Part shown: positions 16,901 to 25,783 of the stretch, one piece after another
How the letters are laid out: every line of letters begins with the position of its first letter
Numbering within the stretch: the first letter of the stretch is position 1
Source: Thermoflexibacter ruber
Lineage (GTDB): Bacteria; Bacteroidota; Bacteroidia; Cytophagales; Thermoflexibacteraceae
Length of the DNA: 64,000 nt
NCBI RefSeq assembly: GCF_900113045.1
Contig: NZ_FONY01000028.1
Coordinates: 1 to 64,000 of the forward strand
Direction of reading: 5' to 3'
The notes under the pieces: generated by a model
The model's input: the letters and a program-made list of their open reading frames with translations, nothing else
Databases searched by the model: none
What the model was told of the DNA's origin: nothing
Position numbers and translations under genes: made by a program

Positions 16901-17776
16901 TTACTTTTTCAAGGCATTGACCATAGTTTCTCCGATAAGAGCAGGAGATTCTACTACGTGCAGACCACATTCTCTCATAATTTTCATTTTTGCGGCGGCA
17001 GTATCTGCGGCGCCCCCAATGATAGCTCCTGCGTGTCCCATTCTTCTACCGGGAGGGGCTGTTTGCCCTGCGATAAATCCAACTACGGGCTTTGTGCCAT
17101 TTTCTTTAATCCAATAAGCGGCTTCTGCCTCCATGCTTCCGCCGATTTCTCCTATCATAATGATTCCTTCTGTCTCAGGATCAGCCATGAGTAGTTTTAC
17201 GGCTTCCAAAGTAGTCGTTCCGATAATAGGGTCACCCCCTATGCCTATACAAGTAGATTGCCCTAAACCTGCCTTAGTAATTTGGTCGACAGCTTCGTAA
17301 GTGAGCGTTCCAGAACGAGATACAATACCAATAGTCCCTTTTTTGTGGATAAAGCCGGGCATAATACCTACTTTGGCTTCTTCTGGGGTAATCACACCGG
17401 GACAGTTAGGTCCTATCAGCGTAACCTCTTTTTTATTTTTGAGGTAAGTTTTTACCATCATCATGTCTTTGACGGGAATACCCTCTGTAATACAGATAAT
17501 TACTTTGATACCTGCATCTGCCGCTTCCATGATAGCATCTGCGGCAAAGGCTGGAGGCACAAAAATAATAGATACGTCTGCTCCTGTTGCTTTGACTGCA
17601 TCGAGTACTGTATTAAACACAGGACGCTCTAAGTGCATCTGTCCTCCTTTGCTTGGAGTAACCCCTCCGACTACATTAGTGCCGTATTCTATCATCTGTT
17701 GGGCATGAAAAGTTCCCTCAGAACCCGTAAAACCTTGTACGATGACTTTGGAATTTTTATTTACTAAAACGCTCAT
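16901..17776 (-). CDS. sucD: Succinyl-CoA synthetase alpha subunit
   Basis: SucD carries the phosphohistidine of the TCA-cycle enzyme converting succinyl-CoA to succinate with nucleotide triphosphate formation. The 291-aa sequence shows the CoA-binding start [20 protein letters not shown] (11-30 region), TEGIPVKD (98-104), GPNCPG (122-127) and the active His in RRMGHAGAI (His248). The length is normal. The beta subunit gene sucC is not adjacent, so the two subunits are encoded apart, as in many Bacteroidota. Confidence 0.97.
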   Translation of the reverse strand: MSVLVNKNSKVIVQGFTGSEGTFHAQQMIEYGTNVVGGVTPSKGGQMHLERPVFNTVLDAVKATGADVSIIFVPPAFAADAIMEAADAGIKVIICITEGIPVKDMMMVKTYLKNKKEVTLIGPNCPGVITPEEAKVGIMPGFIHKKGTIGIVSRSGTLTYEAVDQITKAGLGQSTCIGIGGDPIIGTTTLEAVKLLMADPETEGIIMIGEIGGSMEAEAAYWIKENGTKPVVGFIAGQTAPPGRRMGHAGAIIGGAADTAAAKMKIMRECGLHVVESPALIGETMVNALKK

Positions 17777-17957
17777 TGTCTTGTATTTATAATTTTATAG
17801 TAAGAAAAGTTAAAATTGCGCCTCTCTATAAGGTTTACAAAAATAGATTTTTCAAATACAATTCCTTAAAACAAGATTGAAAATATTTTCTGTAAGAATT
17901 AAATTTTATATGAACTTTTGGAATTGTCGAGGCATGTACCTACAAGCAGTTATTTTT

Positions 17958-18920
17958 CTATTGCCAAGGCAATTTGTCCAAGTCGACATTGCCTCCTGTC
18001 AAAATTATTCCTATCTGCTTGCCTTGGAAAAAGCCCGAGGTATCGTCCATGATGGCTGCTAAGGGAACAGCACAAGAGGGTTCTATGATAATTTTAAGTC
18101 TTTCCCAAATCAGTCGCATCGCTTTGACAATACTCTCCTCTTTAGCAAGTATTACGCTGCTCACATATTTTTGCATGATGTCGAGTGTTTTCTCGCCCAG
18201 CGAAGTTCGCAAGCCGTCAGCTATGGTAACCGTACTCAATACAGGTTCTACTTTCCCTGATTGGAAGGAGCGAAAGGCATCATCTGCTAAGGCTGGTTCG
18301 GCGGCGATTACTTGGCTATGAGGAAGCAAATAATGCGTACTAAGGGCTGTCCCACTGAGCAAGCCACCTCCGCCCACAGGACAAACTATGACATCAAGCA
18401 ATTTGACTTCTTCTATTAACTCTTTGGCACAACTTGCCTGGCCTGCAATAATCCGATAGTCATTGAAGGGGTGGATAAAAGTAGCTCCTGTTTTGCCAAT
18501 TACTTCCTCTGCCGTTCTCTCTCTTGCCTCTAAGGTAGGCTCACAAAAGAAAATTTGCCCACCGTATTCTTTTACTCCCTCTATTTTGATTTTTGGGGCA
18601 TTGGTAGGCATGACGATATAGGCAGGAATACTGTGCTTGCGGGCTGCATAGGCGACTGCTTGGGCATGATTCCCAGAGGAGTGCGTAGCTACTCCTTTTT
18701 GAGCAGATTCCTCGTCAAGAGAAAATATAGCATTGCTTGCCCCTCGCAACTTAAATGACCCTGTATGTTGGAAATTTTCGCATTTGAAAAATAAGTGAGT
18801 ATGAAACATTTTATTGAGCGCATCGGAATGTAAAACAGGGGTGCGGACTATAAATGGGCTGATGCGTTGATGAGCCTCTTGGATATGGGCAAGTGACGGG
18901 ACAGTATTTAAGTGATTCAT
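17958..18920 (-). CDS. Threonine/serine dehydratase (PLP)
   Basis: The 320-aa enzyme has the fold-type II PLP site with Lys57 in TGSFKLRGA, the phosphate-binding glycine loop VGGGGLLSG (about 178-186), and a SSGNHAQAVA block (about 80-90). It lacks the C-terminal ACT-like regulatory domain of biosynthetic IlvA, so it belongs with the short catabolic threonine dehydratase/serine racemase group. It would deaminate threonine to 2-oxobutanoate or serine to pyruvate. No amino acid operon surrounds it. Confidence 0.9.
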   Translation of the reverse strand: MNHLNTVPSLAHIQEAHQRISPFIVRTPVLHSDALNKMFHTHLFFKCENFQHTGSFKLRGASNAIFSLDEESAQKGVATHSSGNHAQAVAYAARKHSIPAYIVMPTNAPKIKIEGVKEYGGQIFFCEPTLEARERTAEEVIGKTGATFIHPFNDYRIIAGQASCAKELIEEVKLLDVIVCPVGGGGLLSGTALSTHYLLPHSQVIAAEPALADDAFRSFQSGKVEPVLSTVTIADGLRTSLGEKTLDIMQKYVSSVILAKEESIVKAMRLIWERLKIIIEPSCAVPLAAIMDDTSGFFQGKQIGIILTGGNVDLDKLPWQ

Positions 18921-18967
18921 TTCAAATGTATTATGTTTTAGAGTAAATGAAAATTTTTAGTAGATTT

Positions 18968-19042
18968 CTTGCGAAAGTGTTTCTTTATCGCCTCACCTCT
19001 GCCCCTTCTCCTTTAGAGAGGGCAAATAGGTACTTTCGCAAG
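18968..19042. repeat. Nested inverted repeat, 75 bp
   Basis: Perfect 11-bp outer arms (18968-18978 and 19032-19042) enclose an inner hairpin (18996-19000 with 19017-19021) containing a CCCCTTCTCCTTT core. It lies between the stop of the SRPBCC-like gene and the start of the dehydratase, so it may end transcription of the former, or be a dispersed intergenic repeat: similar CCTTCT...AAAGGAG sequences occur near 34560 and 48740. Confidence 0.65.
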
Positions 19043-19067
19043 CACTATAGTAAAGATACTGAAAAAC

Positions 19068-19508
19068 TTATTTGAATATTTTTCTATAGATGCCTTTCCG
19101 ATACCAAAACTGAAAGTAGAGGATAGGATATATCAGCCACCCCAAAAAACTTTTAAACTCTATCTCATCGATAATGATGCTTTGCGTGCCTCTTATCTTG
19201 TCTATGTGTTTAATAATGCGATGCTTATGTTTCCAATATTGGAGAAAGAAGGGAAGTTTTGTTCCCTCATCAATAAAATAAATTTGGTCATCAGTTTTTA
19301 CATTTTCTGTGATGCGACTTATCCAAGTTTGCTTGAAAAGTAAGAAGTTGAGTCTGAGGTGAACCTCGTCCCCTTTTTCGGAGCCATCAAATCGCAACAG
19401 CTTGACAGGTGGGAATGGAGGGGCTAACTTTAAAAAAAGAGCCTCATTAAAGCCTTGCCATACAGCCAGAAAAGTCTGATTTACATAAGTTTTGATAACT
19501 ATCTCCAT
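19068..19508 (-). CDS. SRPBCC-like ligand-binding family protein
   Basis: The 146-aa protein has the alternating strand pattern and C-terminal amphipathic helix of the START/SRPBCC fold seen in Bacteroidota proteins of unknown role: MEIVIKTYVNQTFLAVW start, RFDGSEKGDEVHLRL, and a Trp/Tyr-rich C-terminal helix (about 120-143). There is no signal peptide. No ligand can be named. Confidence 0.65.
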   Translation of the reverse strand: MEIVIKTYVNQTFLAVWQGFNEALFLKLAPPFPPVKLLRFDGSEKGDEVHLRLNFLLFKQTWISRITENVKTDDQIYFIDEGTKLPFFLQYWKHKHRIIKHIDKIRGTQSIIIDEIEFKSFLGWLIYPILYFQFWYRKGIYRKIFK

Positions 19509-19571
19509 AGTAGAGAGTTGTTTGTCTTATAGATAGAATAATTTGGATAGAATATGGGGTATAATAATATT

Positions 19572-19607
19572 GAGCAGCATCAACTTTATGTGTTGTAGAT
19601 GCTGCTC
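19572..19607 (-). terminator. Terminator of the coiled-coil protein gene
   Basis: Ten-bp perfect arms (19572-19581 and 19598-19607), extendable inwards by AAC/GTT pairing, lie 4 bp after the stop of the gene ending at 19612. The T-run on the minus strand is weak. Confidence 0.6.
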
Positions 19608-19611
19608 GGAT

Positions 19612-20886
19612 TTATAATACAGGAAAAAAGCTGTCTAAGCGTTCTACTGTGTTTTTTAACTTTTCAATATTAATTGCTCTCTCTATGGCAGCTATGCCTT
19701 TTTGTTTTTCATTTCTTAGGCGATTGATTTGCTCTGTAACCTTGCTTGAACTATCACTTAGCTTTTCTGTAATCGCCAAATTTAGGATTTCTTGCATGGT
19801 ATCATTATTTTTATCAATCATCGTAATATATTGGCGATAAATAGACTCAAACTCTTTGTAGATGTCTATGACCTCTTGAGTTCGCTTGTTCATATTTATC
19901 AAATGTACGTTGCCTTTGATGATAGCCTCATACCGAATACCGCGGCTATCTCTAAAGGTATTCTCCAAGTTGGTAAAATACTTCTCTACCGCTTCTCGGT
20001 TGTAAATTTGAAAAAGCCCACTCAAATAATCACCTACGGTGGCATTGGCAGGCTGTTTGGCTACAGTAGTAGAATAACCTCCCTCTTGCAAATTTTTCAC
20101 CGTAAAATCTCTTACCTTGTTGTGTAAATTGCCAACGCTGATACGATAGCTGGCTAAGTTTCGCTGAAATGTAGCATTGGCTTCGTTGAGCTTGCCGTAG
20201 TAAAGTGTATATTTGTCTAATTCATTTTTTACTGTTTGCAAAGCAGAGGAGCTAATCCTGTCATCTTGGACGGCAAAAGAAGAAACTACACTGAAAATAG
20301 AGTTACCTACGCTCAAAATCGGGGTAAGTGAAGTTACTCCTTTGAGAATAGGATTATCCAAAACCATTTGAGTTATTTCAAGTAAGCGACTTTTCTTTTT
20401 AGTTTGAATATTATTGTTTATCAGGTCAATCACTTTCTTGTTATAGGAAAAGCCCAAGCTTTCATTGGCAGGATTGTTCAAATCTACTAAGATTTGCTGG
20501 TAAGTTTCTAACTGATTGAGGGCATCTAAGGTATTCAGGCGTTCATTTAGCATTTCAAAAAGTTCCACTGAATAGACTAAGTTGCTCTTAATCACTCTGT
20601 ATCGGTTCTCATCGGTTACTTCTAAACGCTTGCCGAATTGTTTTAGCCCTGCATCAGCTTTCTGAAGGTCTAATTCATGGTTTTCTATGCGTTTTTGCAT
20701 CGTACTGATGATTTGCCCTTTTTGCTTCAAAGAATCCATGAGAGCAACAATGCGAAGACTATCCATGCGTCTTCCTTCCATAAGCATTTTCATCTGTTGA
20801 GCAATCTGCTGTGGCGTGGGGTCTTGCGCCTGTAAAGAGGATAAAATTGCTACAAAACAAAAAACAAGCACACTGATTTTTTTCAT
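19612..20886 (-). CDS. Secreted coiled-coil protein of unknown function
   Basis: The 424-aa product starts with a clear signal peptide (1-20, ending SLQAQ). The rest is rich in Lys, Glu, Gln and Asn with long helical stretches; heptad-like patterns are visible at about 45-90 and 370-415. A short hydrophobic stretch near 185-215 (TSLTPILSVGNSIFSVVSSF) could touch a membrane. I do not recognise a domain. A promoter with both boxes precedes it and a terminator follows, so it is a single expressed unit, probably periplasmic. Confidence 0.75.
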   Translation of the reverse strand: MKKISVLVFCFVAILSSLQAQDPTPQQIAQQMKMLMEGRRMDSLRIVALMDSLKQKGQIISTMQKRIENHELDLQKADAGLKQFGKRLEVTDENRYRVIKSNLVYSVELFEMLNERLNTLDALNQLETYQQILVDLNNPANESLGFSYNKKVIDLINNNIQTKKKSRLLEITQMVLDNPILKGVTSLTPILSVGNSIFSVVSSFAVQDDRISSSALQTVKNELDKYTLYYGKLNEANATFQRNLASYRISVGNLHNKVRDFTVKNLQEGGYSTTVAKQPANATVGDYLSGLFQIYNREAVEKYFTNLENTFRDSRGIRYEAIIKGNVHLINMNKRTQEVIDIYKEFESIYRQYITMIDKNNDTMQEILNLAITEKLSDSSSKVTEQINRLRNEKQKGIAAIERAINIEKLKNTVERLDSFFPVL

Positions 20887-20956
20887 TTCCTATCAAAATG
20901 GTTTAAAAGTTCAAATTCAAAACTTTTGCAATAAACTATTATTTCTATTGCAGGTT

Positions 20957-20988
20957 TAAAATTACGTCAATCCAAAGCATTGCACAAA
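20957..20988 (-). promoter_or_regulatory. Candidate promoter of the coiled-coil protein gene
   Basis: On the minus strand TTTG (20988-20985) and TAATTTTA (20964-20957, one off TAnnTTTG) are 20 bp apart. Transcription would start near 20950, leaving a leader of about 65 nt. Confidence 0.5.
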
Positions 20989-21143
20989 TTTTTGTTAAAA
21001 ATCTTACGAAATTATCATTTTTTACAATTCCACATTGTGCAGATTTCCAAATTTTAATCTTTTTTGCCAAATTTGTAAAAATAATCAACGCACATCAGCC
21101 GAAGTTTTATTCACCAAATTTCATTTAGTAAAATTCTACCCTA

Positions 21144-22193
21144 TTGAAAAAGCGATTTTTTATTAATAAAGTAGTTTTCTTTGTTAGTTTGCTATGCTAT
21201 CTAAGTATATTTGTCCCTCCTGATGCTTTTTGGATAGCAGGTTTTTTGGCTTTGATTATTCCTGTCTTATTACTTACGCATCTTTTTTTTATTATCTATT
21301 GGTTTTTATTGAAAAAATATAGTTATGCCATTTATTCTTTTATTGCCCTCTTTATAGGCTACTCCTTTATTTTTAAGACCTTTACTTGGAACGAGAATGC
21401 AGATATAAAGCCTAATTTTTCGGTATTGAGCTACAATGCAAAAATTTTTAAAGCCTACGACAAAGATGCAGAAGGTCAAGCTTCTCAAAATATTATTCGC
21501 TGGCTTACCCAAGAAGAGGCTGAGATTAAATGTTTCCAAGAATTTTATCATTGGCAAGACTCTAAGGTGCTAAATACTATAGAGCAAATAAGCCAAAACA
21601 ATAGATATTATACTCATTTTCAACGCACCTATACCAATGATGTAGGTGGATTGGTGGGAATGGCTACTTTTTCTAAGTTTCCTATCATCAACAAAGGCTA
21701 TCTTCACTTAGGGGGGAAGTACAAGTACGGGGTGATTTTTACGGATATTGTTGTAAAAAAGGATACTATTCGCATTTATAATGCGCACTTAAAATCCATG
21801 AGTATAGACACCAAATCACTTACTACCACAGAAAACTGGCAAGAAAATTACCTCAAATTATTTAAAAGACTTAAAAATGGCTTCATTGAAAGAGCCAAGC
21901 AAGTGAAAAAAATCAATGAGCATATTGCTACTTGCCCTTATCCTGTCATTCTTTGCGGCGATTTGAACGATATTCCCTATAGCTATACCTACACACAGCT
22001 TAAAACTCACCTCAACAATGCTTTCGAGGAAGGAGGCAAAGGGTTTGGCTTTACTTTTAACAGTTGGTTATTTTTCTTGAGGATAGACAATCAGTTTTTT
22101 TCTAATAGGTTTAAAATCAAAGATTTTCATACTTTTAGAGAAATCACGTACTCTGACCACTTCCCTATCAAGGCAAGCTATTGCATAGAATAA
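21144..22193 (+). CDS. Membrane-anchored endonuclease/exonuclease/phosphatase-fold protein
   Basis: The 349-aa protein has three N-terminal membrane segments (about 9-25, 30-52, 58-76) followed by an EEP domain (about 90-349) facing away from the membrane core. Active-site motifs are present: SYNAK (99-103), KCFQEF with the metal-binding Glu (about 132-137), NAHLKS, CGDLND (about 272-277) and SDHFP near the end. Such proteins cleave phosphodiester bonds in nucleic acids or lipids; the substrate is unknown. The start is a TTG, chosen because no in-frame ATG precedes the membrane part. Confidence 0.85.
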   Translation: MKKRFFINKVVFFVSLLCYLSIFVPPDAFWIAGFLALIIPVLLLTHLFFIIYWFLLKKYSYAIYSFIALFIGYSFIFKTFTWNENADIKPNFSVLSYNAKIFKAYDKDAEGQASQNIIRWLTQEEAEIKCFQEFYHWQDSKVLNTIEQISQNNRYYTHFQRTYTNDVGGLVGMATFSKFPIINKGYLHLGGKYKYGVIFTDIVVKKDTIRIYNAHLKSMSIDTKSLTTTENWQENYLKLFKRLKNGFIERAKQVKKINEHIATCPYPVILCGDLNDIPYSYTYTQLKTHLNNAFEEGGKGFGFTFNSWLFFLRIDNQFFSNRFKIKDFHTFREITYSDHFPIKASYCIE

Positions 22194-22205
22194 TCCAATA
22201 GTTTT

Positions 22206-22892
22206 TTAGTGTGTAGTTCTTTCATCACTTAGCACTGCCCCACCTTTTAAGCGGATAAGTCTTTGTGTTTTTTTGGCAAGTTCTAAATCATGTGTAACCA
22301 AAACTAAGGTAGTTCCTGCCTCTTTGTTAAGTTCAAAAAGTAAGTTTTGTATTTTTTCGCTCGTTTCATTGTCCAAGTTGCCCGTAGGCTCGTCGGCAAA
22401 AAGAATCTGAGGGCTATTAGAAAATGCACGTGCAATGCAAACTCTTTGTTGCTCTCCCCCAGAGAGCTGGGTAGGATAGTGGTCATGCCTCTCTGCCAAG
22501 CCTACCTTCTCCAAGAGTTCCATAGCTATTTTGTGTGTATTTTTCTCGCCTCTGAGTTCCAAAGGCACCATGACATTTTCTAAGGCAGTTAAAGTGGGGA
22601 GCAGTTGGAAATTTTGAAAGATGAAGCCCACATACTGATTGCGAATCGCCGCTCTATCGTCTTCACTGAGCGTATCTAAAGCTATGCCGTTGAGTTTAAC
22701 TGAGCCTGTACTTGCCCTATCCAGACCTGCGCACAAGCCAAGCAAGGTGGTTTTTCCGCTTCCTGATGAGCCTACAATCGCCAAGGTGCTACCTTGCTCT
22801 ACTGAAAAACTTACGTCATTTAATACTGTAAGTGTGTGATTACCTGTTTGATAGGTCTTGCCTAAGTTAGTTACTTCTAAGATTTTACTCAT
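22206..22892 (-). CDS. ABC transporter ATPase, LolD/MacB type
   Basis: The 228-aa ATPase has Walker A GSSGSGKTT (about 37-45), signature LSGGEQQRV (about 142-150), Walker B ILFADEPTG (about 162-170) and the switch His in VTHD. The sequence belongs to the MacB/LolD/FtsE group that powers lipoprotein release or efflux. No permease gene is next to it, so its partner is encoded elsewhere. It converges on the EEP gene with 12 bp between stops and is divergent from the nucleoside phosphorylase gene. Confidence 0.9.
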   Translation of the reverse strand: MSKILEVTNLGKTYQTGNHTLTVLNDVSFSVEQGSTLAIVGSSGSGKTTLLGLCAGLDRASTGSVKLNGIALDTLSEDDRAAIRNQYVGFIFQNFQLLPTLTALENVMVPLELRGEKNTHKIAMELLEKVGLAERHDHYPTQLSGGEQQRVCIARAFSNSPQILFADEPTGNLDNETSEKIQNLLFELNKEAGTTLVLVTHDLELAKKTQRLIRLKGGAVLSDERTTH

Positions 22893-22929
22893 TTTTAAAT
22901 ATAATGTGCATACTCTAATACAAAGGTGC

Positions 22930-22937
22930 TAATTTTG
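22930..22937 (+). promoter_or_regulatory. Candidate -7 box of the nucleoside phosphorylase gene
   Basis: TAATTTTG is an exact TAnnTTTG match 50 bp before the start codon, in the gap between divergent genes. No TTTG -33 box is seen. Confidence 0.35.
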
Positions 22938-22987
22938 CTTTACTATATTAACTTTTTTGAGAATAAAAGTAAAAAACCATACAGTCT

Positions 22988-23857
22988 ATGCCTATACCCG
23001 CCTCAGAGTTAGTCTTAAATCCTGATGGAAGTGTGTATCACCTTCATCTCTTACCAGAGCAAGTCGCCCAAGACATCATCGTAGTTGGCGACCCAGAGCG
23101 AGTTCCGCAGGTAAGCCGATTTTTTGATAAGGTCGTTTATAAAGTCAAAAAACGTGAATTTATTACACATACAGGTACTTACAAAGGAAAGCCTATTTCT
23201 GTTATCTCCTCTGGCATAGGTACAGACAACGTAGAAATTTTGATGACAGAACTGGACGCTTTGGCGAATATTGACCTGAAAAAAAGAGAGTTGAAAGAAA
23301 AGCACACCACTCTAAACATCATTCGCATAGGAACATCAGGAAGCCTTCAAGCTGAGATTCCTTTAGGTAGCCATTTGGCTTCAAGCTATGGACTTGGCTT
23401 AGATACCCTGATGTGCTTTTACGATTTACTACAAAAACCATTAGAAAAACAGGTGGGGGAACGCTTACAAAACCAACTTTCTCTTCCTTTCCAACCCTAT
23501 TGCGTTAGTGGTTCTGAAAAGTTGTTAGAAAAATTTGCACCTCATATCTTGCAAGGCGTAACCGTTACTTGTTGCGGCTTTTACGCTCCACAAGGGCGAA
23601 GTATCAGAACAGCACTCAAAATTCCTCAACTTATAACAACACTCAATCAATTTCGCTTGGCAGAAAACCCAACTTTCCGACTTACTAACTTTGAAATGGA
23701 AACCGCAGGTTACTATGCTATGGGTAGGCTGCTGGGACATGAGGTACTTTCTCTTAATGCCATTTTAGCCAATCGTATTACCCATGAATTTCATCAACAG
23801 CCTGAGAAAGTAGTTGGTGAACTTATAGAGCAAACGCTTAGCTTAATGAACAAGTAA
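22988..23857 (+). CDS. Nucleoside phosphorylase (uridine phosphorylase-like)
   Basis: The 289-aa protein belongs to the PNP/UDP phosphorylase family I: phosphate-binding VVGDPERV (about 32-39), SSGIGTDNVEILM (about 76-88), GTSGSLQ (about 116-122), and the ribose-binding NFEMETAGYYAM (about 236-247). It splits nucleosides with phosphate into base and ribose-1-phosphate. The Met-Glu-Thr motif is shared by uridine and purine phosphorylases, so the base preference is not certain. Its stop is 6 bp from the stop of the convergent gene. Confidence 0.88.
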   Translation: MPIPASELVLNPDGSVYHLHLLPEQVAQDIIVVGDPERVPQVSRFFDKVVYKVKKREFITHTGTYKGKPISVISSGIGTDNVEILMTELDALANIDLKKRELKEKHTTLNIIRIGTSGSLQAEIPLGSHLASSYGLGLDTLMCFYDLLQKPLEKQVGERLQNQLSLPFQPYCVSGSEKLLEKFAPHILQGVTVTCCGFYAPQGRSIRTALKIPQLITTLNQFRLAENPTFRLTNFEMETAGYYAMGRLLGHEVLSLNAILANRITHEFHQQPEKVVGELIEQTLSLMNK

Positions 23858-23863
23858 AGAATT

Positions 23864-24343
23864 TCAGACGGTTTGCAAAGCTACTTCCTGCTCCACCTCA
23901 AAAGTAGGCAAACTAATATCTGCTAACAACTGTTCTTCTAATAGGTTTGCCCATTCTCGCATATACATTACTACGTGGTCGCGTTTGTTGTGCTGTAAGT
24001 ACCTAAATTCGGCGGGTAAACGTACTAATATTTCCCTATCCGATAGTTTTTCCAAGTTTTTCAAATCTGTAGTTGTTAAACCTATTTCTGTCATTTGGGT
24101 AATGAGCAAGTCCATGGGCTGGTTGCTCACCGGACAGTAAGCATCAGTTTGCTCTGACCAGTCCCCTTGCCTATTCCTCATGGCGTATTCGTGAATCTCA
24201 GCCTTAGTAAGTTTGCTAATTTCTTGGGCTAAGTTCCCACAATTGCAGCTACCCATGTGTCCCCACTGATAGGGTGCGCCCTCTTCTAATTTTTTTGCAG
24301 TTTTTCTAAGTGCAGCAATAAGTTCTAAGTTAGGAGTTGCCAT
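23864..24343 (-). CDS. Conserved protein of unknown function with Cys motif
   Basis: A longer frame exists upstream to 24484, but the start at 24343 is preferred because the extension is poor in conserved character and would overlap purU. The resulting 159-aa protein begins MATPNLELIAALRKTAKKLE and contains a short Cys cluster GSCNCGN (about 31-37) and a later Cys in DAYCPVSNQP. The C-terminal half is helical with a DHVVMYMREWANLLEEQL segment. It looks like a conserved Bacteroidota protein, but I know no function. Confidence 0.75.
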   Translation of the reverse strand: MATPNLELIAALRKTAKKLEEGAPYQWGHMGSCNCGNLAQEISKLTKAEIHEYAMRNRQGDWSEQTDAYCPVSNQPMDLLITQMTEIGLTTTDLKNLEKLSDREILVRLPAEFRYLQHNKRDHVVMYMREWANLLEEQLLADISLPTFEVEQEVALQTV

Positions 24344-24434
24344 ATACTTCAAAATTAAATGATTGTCATTCTTACCTGGTAGCATAACAATCTGATAAGA
24401 AAGGAGGTTTAGAAAAATTAGAAAAAACTTTGAG

Positions 24435-25274
24435 CTACTCAAAAATGACCGTTTTATTGTCTTTGACGAAAACTCTATCCTCAAAAACTAACTTTAAGGC
24501 TTTGGCAAGCACTATTTTTTCTACATCTCTGCCCAGTCGAGCCATGTCCGTAGCATTTTCTGTATGGTCAACTGGTATTACGCTCTGAGCAATGATGGGT
24601 CCTTCGTCTAAGTTTTCATTCACAAAGTGTGCCGTTGCCCCTATAATTTTTACCCCACGCTGATAGGCTTGGCGATACGGATTTGCTCCTATAAAAGCAG
24701 GTAAAAAAGAATGATGAATATTGACTATTTTATTGGGGAAATAAGAAGCAAAATCCGCTGTCAGCACTCTCATATACTTAGCAAGTACCAAAAAATCAGG
24801 GCGATAGGCATTGACAATGTGCAGTACTTCCGATTCATGTTCTTCTCTGCTTTTATTTTCATGGGGAACGAAATGAAAAGGAATATTGAATTTTTCTGTA
24901 AGAGAATGTAGCACCTCATGGTTACTTACTACGGCTAAAATATTTGCATTCAATTCGTTAAAATGGTAACGAATCAGTAAATCCCCTAAGCAGTGATGCT
25001 CTTTGGTGGCTAAGATGATGATATTTTTTTTGTGGGCTTTGTTCAGAGAGATATTGGAGTTTGACGGCAGTATGCCTATCAATCCAGAGATGATTTTATT
25101 TTCGTCTGTGTTCCCTGCAAACTCTATTCGCATGAAAAAATAAGCACTTTCTTTATCTACAAATTCGTCAGTTCTAATGATATTGAGGTCGTTGTGATAA
25201 AGTACACCCGTAATTTTATGCACTAAGCCTTTTTCGTCTGGGCAGTCTATTCTCAAAATATATTGGTCTTGCAT
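24435..25274 (-). CDS. purU: Formyltetrahydrofolate deformylase
   Basis: PurU hydrolyses 10-formyl-tetrahydrofolate to formate and tetrahydrofolate, balancing one-carbon pools. The 279-aa protein has an N-terminal ACT domain (about 1-80, starting ILRIDCPDEKGLVHKITGVL) and a formyltransferase-like C-terminal domain with the catalytic region NIHHSFLPAFIGANPY and GATAHFVNENLDEGPII, containing the His, Asp and Asn residues of the family. The length is normal. The next gene on this strand begins 92 bp downstream. Confidence 0.95.
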   Translation of the reverse strand: MQDQYILRIDCPDEKGLVHKITGVLYHNDLNIIRTDEFVDKESAYFFMRIEFAGNTDENKIISGLIGILPSNSNISLNKAHKKNIIILATKEHHCLGDLLIRYHFNELNANILAVVSNHEVLHSLTEKFNIPFHFVPHENKSREEHESEVLHIVNAYRPDFLVLAKYMRVLTADFASYFPNKIVNIHHSFLPAFIGANPYRQAYQRGVKIIGATAHFVNENLDEGPIIAQSVIPVDHTENATDMARLGRDVEKIVLAKALKLVFEDRVFVKDNKTVIFE

Positions 25275-25380
25275 CGAGACTGTTTTTGATTGTAAAGATG
25301 CAAAATTGAGGATTTTATAGTAAAAATCATGGAATAGAGCAATAAAAAAGCAATAAAAGAAAAAAAAATTGGGAAAATAA

Positions 25381-25413
25381 AACCCCTAAGGAATCTTGAA
25401 ATCCTTAGAGGTT
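25381..25413 (-). terminator. Terminator of the 52-aa membrane protein gene
   Basis: Thirteen-bp arms (25381-25393 and 25401-25413, near-perfect) lie 38 bp after the small gene's stop, with an A-rich stretch on the left that gives a T-rich run on the minus strand. Confidence 0.7.
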
Positions 25414-25450
25414 CTGAGCAGAGGCTTAGTCAAAAAGTTGTTGATGCTTT

Positions 25451-25609
25451 TCAGTAAAGAGTCGGGTGGTTTTTCTTCTTTTCATCTAAAGTAATCAGAG
25501 CGAAAATTACTGTAAAAGCACACAAAATCAGACCAAAACCATAAGTAAAAAACTCAAACAAGGAAGCTACTTGCTCGAAGCTTGTAGTGCTAACTAATTC
25601 ATTTTCCAT
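25451..25609 (-). CDS. 52-aa single-pass membrane protein
   Basis: A frame from ATG at 25609 to TGA at 25451 encodes 52 aa with an N-terminal soluble part (MENELVSTTSFEQVASLF), one strong membrane segment (about 19-42, FFTYGFGLILCAFTVIFALI) and a basic tail (DEKKKNHPTLY). The positive tail predicts that the C-terminus is cytoplasmic. Its hairpin terminator supports a real gene. I do not recognise the family. Confidence 0.6.
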   Translation of the reverse strand: MENELVSTTSFEQVASLFEFFTYGFGLILCAFTVIFALITLDEKKKNHPTLY

Positions 25610-25783
25610 GATGTTGAATGTTTTAATTTGTAAAAAACTTGCTTTCCAACAAGGAAAGCATCGGTAAAGTCATGGTAAAGAATAAGTTTATATAAATTTG
25701 ACTCTTAATATAAGTAAAAAAATATGAAAAAGCAAAAAAATGTGAAAAATTATTCTGTGCGATTAATCATTAACCATAAACTC

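Noticed and set aside
24344-24484. Upstream extension of the 159-aa gene
   Set aside because: It would overlap purU and its sequence is hydrophobic and unlike the rest; the ATG at 24343 fits better.
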